Assembly: GCA_027625915.1 (NCBI GenBank) | Contig: JANTQA010000036.1 | Location: 12,421,001-12,485,000 of the forward strand | Origin: Anaeramoeba flamelloides | Taxonomy: Eukaryota; Metamonada; Anaeramoebidae | Reading direction: 5' to 3' | Length of the DNA stretch: 64,000 nt | Part shown: positions 26,201 to 31,657 of the stretch, piece after piece | Numbering within the stretch: position 1 is the first letter of the stretch | Layout of the letters: every line of letters starts with the position of its first letter | Made by a program: the position numbers and the translations under genes | The notes under the pieces: generated by a model | Databases searched by the model: none | The model's input: only the letters and a program-made list of their open reading frames with translations | What the model was told of the DNA's origin: nothing

Positions 26201-26281
26201 AAAAAAGATATAACTATAGTAACTACAAATTTACTCGATAGGCAAGGCGCATTGAAAGTTTTTGATTTAATGAAGTCATAA
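7932..26281 (+). CDS. Divergent heterotrimeric G-protein alpha-like subunit, four exons over 18 kb
   Basis: Exons read as 7932-8147, 13880-14004, 16546-16674 and 25858-26281 (stop TAA). Phases join exactly and give 297 aa. Order matches G-alpha: P-loop GTHFSGKST (residues 11-19) in exon 1; helical-domain tail in exon 2; YFLDNASRILD (114-124, the family's YFLDxxxRI) made across the exon 2/3 junction; switch I TSG (141-143) in exon 3; LFDVGGRR (158-165) across the exon 3/4 junction; RMRESLTLFE in exon 4. G-alpha binds GTP at the membrane and signals with G-beta/gamma. Odd: P-loop Glu is absent, the switch I catalytic Arg is not seen (N-rich there), switch II Gln is Arg (DVGGRR), the NKxD base-specificity motif is THYD and TCAT is TTNL. 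Length is below the usual ~350 aa; the N-terminal helix and C-terminal tail are short. A 5' exon at 7586-7636 joining at 7951 in phase 0, and a 3' exon at 26390-26462, are possible. G-alpha identity is secure; nucleotide cycling is doubtful. Confidence 0.85.
8378..9376. repeat. Large inverted repeat (arms about 90 bp) around nested repeats
   Basis: The segment 8378-8466 recurs in inverse orientation at 9285-9376; shared blocks include AATCAAATTTACTAAACTGA, ACAAACCCTTCTATTTTTG and GCTGGTATT. Between the arms a block containing AAATAGGAAAATAAAGTG occurs directly at about 8626-8665 and 8877-8916, and inverted at about 8776-8808. A separate MITE lies at 8918-9153. The arms may be the long terminal inverted repeats of a roughly 1-kb non-autonomous DNA element into which others inserted. 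I could not define target duplications. Confidence 0.5.
8918..9153. mobile_element. MITE with ~45-bp terminal inverted repeats (family M2, copy 1)
   Basis: Left arm about 8918-8967 and right arm about 9103-9153 are imperfect inverted repeats sharing an outer ACTAT, TTGCAAAATA and the inner TTTTCATTCAGCTTTCC. A second copy with the same arms and nearly the same length lies at 16900-17125. There is no coding capacity, so it would be mobilised in trans. Superfamily is not assigned because the exact ends and target duplication are unclear. Confidence 0.65.
9464..9633. mobile_element. 170-bp MITE flanked by TTAA (family M1, copy 1)
   Basis: TTAA occurs immediately left (9460-9463) and right (9634-9637). 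Terminal inverted repeats are GGGACTAGTCTCTATTA and, read inward from the right, GGGTCTAAACTCTATTA. It contains a near-perfect palindrome around AAGGATTCCTT. TTAA target choice is the hallmark of piggyBac-type elements, though typical piggyBac ends start CCC rather than GGG. Related copies are at 57297-57469 (inverted) and, by the ends only, 14516-15287. Confidence 0.75.
10303..10681 (+). mobile_element. tRNA-derived SINE with 16-bp target-site duplication
   Basis: The head is a degenerate tRNA with pol III internal promoter: box A TGGGCAAGTGG at 10315-10325 and box B GGTTCTATTCC at 10358-10368. The body is more GC-rich than its surroundings and ends in an A-run at about 10669-10683. The 16-mer AACAAACGTTAAATTT occurs exactly before (10287-10302) and after (10682-10697) the element. 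The related repeat copy at 24.8 kb lacks the insertion at the equivalent point. The element should be moved by a LINE's reverse transcriptase. Confidence 0.9.
10315..10368 (+). promoter_or_regulatory. RNA polymerase III A and B boxes of the SINE
   Basis: Box A TGGGCAAGTGG (one mismatch to TRGYNNARNNG) and box B GGTTCTATTCC lie 43 bases apart start to start, the normal tRNA spacing. The T-arm can form four of five pairs; the anticodon region no longer folds convincingly, so this is a SINE head rather than a functional tRNA. Confidence 0.75.
11230..11530. repeat. Dispersed repeat R6, copy 2
   Basis: See 1060-1420. It lies in the ~1 kb of R1 copy A that copy B lacks, so it either inserted into R1 or was lost from copy B. 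Confidence 0.5.
14005..16545 (+). other. Intron 2 of the G-alpha-like gene (2.5 kb)
   Basis: Donor GTAATT, acceptor AATAATAG. It contains a TTAA-type MITE at 14516-15287, then a fragment resembling the A-rich middle of repeat R1 (15300-15490: AAAAAATGATCCAGATCT followed by an ATTGAAAATTT-like block). The rest is AT-rich without visible genes. Confidence 0.7.
14516..15287. mobile_element. 772-bp MITE with TTAA-type target (family M1, longer subfamily)
   Basis: The left end GGGTCTAGTCATTTACCG is preceded by TTAA (14512-14515). The right end, read inward, is GGGTCTAGTCATTACGG and is followed by TGAA (15288-15291), one change from TTAA. The first 13 bases of the ends are identical. The interior has short repeats built on TTCAATTCACAAAA and no transposase. 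Its ends resemble the 170-bp elements at 9464 and 57297, but the interiors differ. Confidence 0.7.
16900..17125. mobile_element. MITE family M2, copy 2
   Basis: Left arm (about 16905-16948) reads TTGCAAAATTTTAAGATC then AAAATTTTCATTCAACTTTCC. The right arm read inward (about 17123-17071) is CGCAAAATAAATGGAGC then AAAATTGCCATTCAGCTTTCC. Arms, order and size match copy 1 at 8918-9153. The two copies sit in different introns of the same gene. Copy-to-copy differences suggest neither is recent. Confidence 0.6.
17996..24459 (+). mobile_element. Full-length but decayed LINE (RRM-containing ORF1, APE endonuclease, reverse transcriptase)
   Basis: The shared 15-16 bases AAATATTATTATTTT at 17981-17995 and 24461-24475 look like a target-site duplication, with an A-rich tail before the right copy. 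ORF1 region (18056 to about 20220) encodes three RRM-like segments: KIFLKNLP near 18070, TIFMHNIP near 18739 with RFKGSAKII, and VIFNLP near 19190. It also holds lysine-rich and coiled-coil stretches. ORF2 has an endonuclease start (ILSFNVRGL, CLIQESK, near 21560-21665), reverse transcriptase blocks (TIDIQKCFDS near 23120, GDPLSPLLFGF near 23250, MFADDLIF at 23337) and a C-terminal CCHC box (near 24140-24215, with DHFLWNCSAY). It stops at 24427-24429. Both ORFs are interrupted by many frameshifts and stops, so it cannot move by itself. A MITE interrupts it at 20429. Confidence 0.85.
20429..20625. mobile_element. 197-bp Tc1/mariner-type MITE inside the LINE (family M3, copy 1)
   Basis: Flanked by TA on both sides (20427-20428, 20626-20627). 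The ends are CAGTCAGTTTCACTTTTAAG and its inverse, and the arms pair for about 80 bases with very few mismatches, so the element is nearly a perfect hairpin. TA target and CAGT-type ends are typical of Tc1/mariner non-autonomous elements. The near-perfect arms suggest a recent insertion, later than the LINE. An older copy is at 61762-61958. Confidence 0.85.
24670..25600. repeat. Dispersed repeat R1, copy B
   Basis: Uninterrupted relative of copy A (10140-12520). Matching stretches in order include TCCATTTCACTCAAA, AGAAATAAGAG, ATAAACTTCAGAT, AGATTTTTTATATAG and ACTGAAAGAGAGTTTA. A later block runs from AATTAAGAATTAAAAATAAA to ATATCAATTTATTTAG. It shows the pre-insertion state of the SINE site. 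No coding sequence seen. Confidence 0.7.
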
Positions 26282-26389
26282 TTTAACTAAACCTTTCTTT
26301 TTTCATTGGGACCACTGCTAACAATAAAATGTTATTATTTTCAAATTGTTCCTTAATTGAAATTTATTATTATTATTTAAAATTTTTAG

Positions 26390-26462
26390 AAATATTGAAC
26401 AAAAAATAATTTCTGAAAATCTTATTATAGGTAAATTTTTATTTCTTAATTATTTTATTTAA
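26390..26462 (+). CDS. Possible last exon of the G-alpha-like gene
   Basis: If exon 4 is spliced at 26274 (off-consensus donor GTCATA) to an acceptor TTTTTAG ending at 26389, the frame continues as KNIEQKIISENLIIGK and stops at 26462, giving a 319-aa protein. This reads like the alpha-5 helix of G-alpha (VFDxxKxIIxxNL), the receptor-contacting end, which the 297-aa model lacks. The implied 115-nt intron is close to the two other short introns here (119 and 129 nt). The weak donor is the argument against. Confidence 0.4.
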
Positions 26463-26786
26463 ATTCAATTTTAAAAATTCGCCAACAGGAAAAATATTGA
26501 TAAAAAAATAATATTAGGCTAATATTACTTTTATTTTCTCTAAGTCGTAATATATTTTTTATTTGTTTTGATTTTTTTTTTTTTTTACAGAATGAAATTC
26601 AATTTTTGAGAGCTTTTTTTTTACTTTGTTTTCTTTAAAAAATTGAATCCAACATAGCTCCTACTAAATTTATTTAAGAATAAATAATAATCTACTTTTT
26701 GAAATTGTACTTGATTTATTTTGGTTTTTTTTTTTGTTGATTTTTATTTGTTTCAGTATGAAAATTCAACAATATTATTATTATTA

Positions 26787-26950
26787 GAACTGGTAATGGG
26801 CCAGTAACAAAGTATTCAGCTTATGATCAGAATACTTGTGTTCAATTCCTCTTAAGGGGTTAGTTTCATCATATATTCTTCCCAATTTAAAGTAAATTGT
26901 GATGGAAAGGTAACTATGGTAGTGTTCTCTCGTTTCCCATAGTTTCTAAA
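26787..26950 (+). mobile_element. Probable tRNA-derived SINE relic
   Basis: The head GAACTGGTAATGGGCCAGTA parallels the SINE at 10.3 kb (GAACCGGTATGGGCAAGTGG). It has an A-box-like TGGGCCAGTAA near 26797 and a B-box-like TGTGTTCAATTCC near 26838-26850. The 3' part is more GC-rich than its surroundings but differs from the first SINE. No target duplication found. It could be an older or different SINE subfamily. Confidence 0.5.
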
Positions 26951-26959
26951 AATCTATTC

Positions 26960-27530
26960 TAAAAGTTATTCAACAATAAATTATTGGATTTTTTACAAAT
27001 GGACACAATTATATTTGGAGATCTTTGGAAATTTTTTTTTTTAATTATCTATTCCCAATATAAAAGCAAGAAAATAAAATAAAAATTATTCAAGTGATCT
27101 TTAAAAAATTCATATTTACAACTTGCAAAAGTAATTATTTTTTTCAATATTTTAAATTAAAAAGATTTACTCAATAATTATTAGTATAAGCCTGAAATAT
27201 AATTCTTTTGTTTCAATTTTTCTATGGAAACTTGTTATGTTTTCAATATCTTTTAAATATTAAATATAATTTGTAAAAATAATCAGAACGAAAATTCCAC
27301 CCGAAAAAATAGATTTCATTTTTGAACTAAAAAATTGATAATTTTGGTTTCTCGTCTATGAATTCATAGGAGTAACATCAAGATATTTCCAATAAAAAAC
27401 AATTATTTGATCAAAATAAACTATTTTGTTAATTATTTAAATTATTAAAAATTGAGTATTTTTATTAACTAATCTTCATTACAAGTAAATTGAATCTAGT
27501 TATTTTTTGAAACCCCGATTAAAAAAATGA
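26960..27530. repeat. Dispersed repeat R2, copy 1
   Basis: Shares a series of blocks with 43240-43640 and 37230-37560: TTCAACAATAAATTATT, AAAAGTAATTATTTTTTCAA, a TCAATAATTATTAGTATAA-like block, GTAACATCAAGATATTTCCA and a TAATTATTTAAATTATT-like block. No ORF. Class unknown. Confidence 0.5.
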
Positions 27531-28654
27531 CAAAAAATAACCTTTTTCTTGGAATATTTATATTGGTTATTTCCCAAAATAAAGATCTTTTTCCAATTAT
27601 ACCCTACTGATATATTTTTTTTATTGAAATTTTCCAATTTGTTTTTATTTTTTTTTTTTGAGAAATTATATTATTTTACTTGTAATTAAAATCAAAATAT
27701 TTGATTTATTATTAATAATCATTAAATACTTTTTTAAAATTTTATGATAAACATAATGTATTAATAAATAATCAATAATGACATATTTTCCCTTTTTTTA
27801 TTCTTATAAAAGCTCAATGTTTATTGAATTCCGAGAAAAATTATATTTATTTGTTGTTTTAAAAGTAGATACATTTAAATTCCAGTCAAAGAGACTAAAA
27901 GATAATGTATTATTTAAATACATTTAAAATTTTTGATAGGATTTTAGTAAAAATATTAATTTTGGAAATTTTAAAATTGAAATCATTTTTTCACTTTTTT
28001 TAATTTTGATTTTTTTTTTTTCAATTTTTTTTTGATTTCAAATATTTCAAATTTTTTTTTATTACAAGATCTTAAGTCACAAAGGCAAAAAAATGATATT
28101 TTATTGTTAGTTAATGTGAAAATGATTCTAGAAAATGATATATTGATTTGTATTGGAATTTTTCTTAATTTCCAATTGAAGATCAAAATGAACATTTTTT
28201 TTTTTCTTATTTTAAATAGTTAACTTAAGATTTAGATTTTTTCTAAGTTTTAAGAAAAATTATTGATTTGTGATATTTACTTCATAAGGGTTCCAACTGT
28301 TCTCTGGTATGTATTATTCTACCTATTACTGATTTATTTTCAAATGTCATTTATAAAAAATATTTGATATTTGAAAAAAATTTGATACCCTTTTACTTAA
28401 ACAAAGTTTAGATCCTTTTCTCAAACACTCCCCCTTGATGTAATGTTAGGTAAAAAAAAAAAAAAATAAGATTATGTTTCATAAAAGGACTATTTTTATG
28501 TAACATCATCTGACAAATTTAAATCCTTATTTTAATCATCCAAAATTTTGAACTTGGAAAAAAAAAACGATCATTAAAAAAAAAAAAAAAAAAAAAAAAT
28601 TTCTTTACGAATTTATCATTAAGCAATTTTTTATAAATAAAAAATAAAAAGATT

Positions 28655-31600
28655 TTAATTTAAAGAGATTTTTAAATTTTTTGAAAAATCAAATTGATCG
28701 GATTTTTTTTTAAATCCGATAAAAAATTGTCTATTTATTTCGATTTTTTCAACAATTTCGATCCAATAATATTTTCTAGATTTGCGTTCTTCATTATTTA
28801 ATGTAGTTTCCATTGATATTTCAATTGCAAACAGTGGTCTTTCTTGCAGTGTTTCATCATTATTGTTATTCACGTTCTCTTGATTATTTTGAAAGATTGC
28901 CAACAAATTTTTTTTTAAAATGATGTATCCGATATTTTTTTTTGATTTATGTTTTCCTTGTACAAAAGCAATTCCGCTTTTTTTGATGGGCGATTGGTGC
29001 TTTAATAATAGCCAATTATTGATACATTTATCATTTCTTAATTTTTGTAATTCAATTTCCCTTTTTTTAATTACTTTATTTTGTTTCCATTTTAAAATTT
29101 TTCTTGTTCTTGGAGTTAAAACTTCTTCGTTTTGGGTGATTTTTTTTATTGTTGGTTGGAATGAGATTTGTAAATTTAGATTCTTTTTTTTTTGTTGTAG
29201 AGTTTTCTCGTCGATAAAGAATTTGTATAAGGGATTACAAGCTATTATTATTTTGGAAATTTTTTGATAAATATTGTTTTCGTTGTGACAAAATTTTACA
29301 AGTTCAATTAATATGTTTTGTAATAATATTTTACCAATGGGTGTATAAAACATTTTATTTGAATTTGTTCGGAATTCTTGGATTGTTATTATTAATCCTG
29401 TTGAAATCAAAGGTAATTTCGGTTTGAGATTTTGATTTCCGTTTTCATTTTCATTTTCATTTTCATTTTCATTTTCATTTCTCTTTAATATTTGATTATA
29501 ATCATCATCATCATCATTATCATTTTTTTCCACATTATTCCCATCTTGATTATTTTGATCATTAAATTCATTATTATTAAAAGACGTAATATCGCTGGTG
29601 GAAGAAATAGTATTTAAAAAATTGGTTGTTGAATCAATTTTTTCCAAAATGGAACCATTTATTGGTTGCATATATTTTCTATTTTCTCCAAAGGTTTTTT
29701 TCACTGCCAAATTTTGAATAATTGAAGATAATAATACTAATCCACGACGGGCCTTGTTTGAAGGCTGAAAGTCTATGATTTTTAAATTCTGGGGAGAAAC
29801 GATCATTGGGCAGACAAATCTTAAGAAAATAAAAACGCCAATGACTTCAATTTCTGAACCTGGGAATCTTTTACTTACTTCTTTTTTAATATGGATACAT
29901 AATTGCTTTACCCCCAAGGGGAATAGTTTTATATTAGTGAAAAGAGAATCCAAAATTTTGAAAAAATAATATTTCAAATTCTTCAAATTATCCTCAACAT
30001 TTTCGTTTTCATTTTCCTTAATATTGAAAGGATCAACTTCAAAGGAATGGTCCGATTGGCAAATCTCCAGAATTATTTTTGATAATGATTGGTTTAAATA
30101 ATCTTTCCCATAGGCATTGATATATTTGGCCATTAACTTTGTAGCGATGTCTGCCGATTTAAATAGATACTTTGCGCCCTTAGCCCTAACTATTGATTGC
30201 GAAATTGCTGCTTTTATTATTGGCAACGTGGTGCCGATACCTTCCGAGAAATGGTAAAATAAATTGGATAATGGTTCCAAATATTGTCTCGAGTTATTTT
30301 CATCGCAAATAACTGTAAAGAAATTGATGTCTCTTAAATTCATAAACGGGTGTAGAATGGCTTGAGAACTTTTTGAGCATTTGATAAAGAGCGCATCTTT
30401 GTCCCGTTCTAAACTTTCCTTAATACAGTTCTGTATTTGATTAGAAATTAATCTATTGACAAAAATTCTAAAGACCTTACCAATGGAATTCTTTCTGGAT
30501 AATTTGATAAACCGTTTTGCCTTTTCTCTTGCGTCAATTATATTTAGCGACGTTAGAAATGAAGATAATTCCCTTTTAAGAAAGTCCATTTTGTCAATCT
30601 TTGATTCATTTATCTCCTCTTGAAAGATGGTATCGAATATTTTCCTAATCCTGCCAATCAATCGATAATTTAACTTTGGATTATTTGTTCTAATAATGAT
30701 TTGCTGAGTAAATAATTCGGATAAGATATAATTACGCAAATTGATTTTGAAAAATTCCTCATAAGCAAAGATATCAAACAGAGAGCATAATCTGGAGTGC
30801 AATTTATATTCAGTTTTGGGCAAGATCTTATTCCTTACAAAATAATGAATCATGTTGGCCAATACAATAGAATAATTAAATTCTGATGAACTGTATAAGG
30901 AATAAATTTCTTCGTAAATATATTCTTTGAATTCGTTTTTTAAGGTTTGTATATTGCTAATTTTACATAATTCGTTTTCAAATTGTTTCCGAAATCTATG
31001 AACGGATAGATTTGAAGAAGAATCAATTTTTCTTGAAATTTCTGAAAATTTTGTTAATTTTGCTATTAATTTATTAAAATATATTTTATTTTTATCAATA
31101 CCCCCCTTTTTTTTCATTATTTTCTTATGTTTATGTGAATTAACATTATTCTCATCATTATTTTTTGTATTATTGTTATTATTTTTTTTATCGTTATTAT
31201 TATTATTGTTATTGTTATTGGTGGTGGTGGTGGTGTTATCGTCATCATCACCATCGACACTATTATCATTATCATCATCATCATCATCATTTGTTGAATT
31301 GATATTGGTTTTATTCGTGTTTTCAATATCGGTAATTGTTAAATTTGTATTTTCTTGTTCAAAGAAAATTTTATTTTCCTTTGGACTTTTTAAAGATATT
31401 GAAGGTAATTTTATTCTAAAAGTAAATTCATTAATCGCTTTTTTATCGCCAAATTTTTCAATTTTTTTCACAAAATGCTTATAAATGTTTTGTAATGATG
31501 CTTGTAATTGTTCAAAACCTACAATACATTTGATATGATAATCGAAATATCTTTTTAATTTTTTCATAGACTTTGTTGGTGTGCTTTCAAAAATTTTAAA

Positions 31601-31657
31601 CATTGGTATTTGAAAAATTAATTGATTATCATTTTCATTATTATTCTTATTCTGATT
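28655..31657 (-). CDS. RasGAP-domain exon of the large gene
   Basis: About 1000 codons. After an N-rich and D-rich linker (31300-31140), a helical region leads into the RasGAP catalytic fold, from about FTVICDENNSRQYL (near 30300) to about 29640. A second low-complexity stretch (EN repeats near 29450) separates it from the C-terminal region. If the upstream intron is wrong, this ORF could start at the Met codon at 31741 as its own gene. Confidence 0.85.
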   Translation of the reverse strand, partial: NQNKNNNENDNQLIFQIPMFKIFESTPTKSMKKLKRYFDYHIKCIVGFEQLQASLQNIYKHFVKKIEKFGDKKAINEFTFRIKLPSISLKSPKENKIFFEQENTNLTITDIENTNKTNINSTNDDDDDDNDNSVDGDDDDNTTTTTNNNNNNNNNDKKNNNNNTKNNDENNVNSHKHKKIMKKKGGIDKNKIYFNKLIAKLTKFSEISRKIDSSSNLSVHRFRKQFENELCKISNIQTLKNEFKEYIYEEIYSLYSSSEFNYSIVLANMIHYFVRNKILPKTEYKLHSRLCSLFDIFAYEEFFKINLRNYILSELFTQQIIIRTNNPKLNYRLIGRIRKIFDTIFQEEINESKIDKMDFLKRELSSFLTSLNIIDAREKAKRFIKLSRKNSIGKVFRIFVNRLISNQIQNCIKESLERDKDALFIKCSKSSQAILHPFMNLRDINFFTVICDENNSRQYLEPLSNLFYHFSEGIGTTLPIIKAAISQSIVRAKGAKYLFKSADIATKLMAKYINAYGKDYLNQSLSKIILEICQSDHSFEVDPFNIKENENENVEDNLKNLKYYFFKILDSLFTNIKLFPLGVKQLCIHIKKEVSKRFPGSEIEVIGVFIFLRFVCPMIVSPQNLKIIDFQPSNKARRGLVLLSSIIQNLAVKKTFGENRKYMQPINGSILEKIDSTTNFLNTISSTSDITSFNNNEFNDQNNQDGNNVEKNDNDDDDDYNQILKRNENENENENENENGNQNLKPKLPLISTGLIITIQEFRTNSNKMFYTPIGKILLQNILIELVKFCHNENNIYQKISKIIIACNPLYKFFIDEKTLQQKKKNLNLQISFQPTIKKITQNEEVLTPRTRKILKWKQNKVIKKREIELQKLRNDKCINNWLLLKHQSPIKKSGIAFVQGKHKSKKNIGYIILKKNLLAIFQNNQENVNNNNDETLQERPLFAIEISMETTLNNEERKSRKYYWIEIVEKIEINRQFFIGFKKKSDQFDFSKNLKISLN

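Larger units (their letters stand above)
26463..28654. other. Intergenic region between convergent G-alpha-like and RasGAP genes
   Basis: Contains a tRNA-like SINE relic (26787-26950), a copy of repeat R2 (26960-27530) and AT-rich sequence with several A or T runs, including A-runs near 28450 and 28580. No supported gene. Terminators cannot be placed with confidence because AATAAA-like strings are everywhere. Confidence 0.6.
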
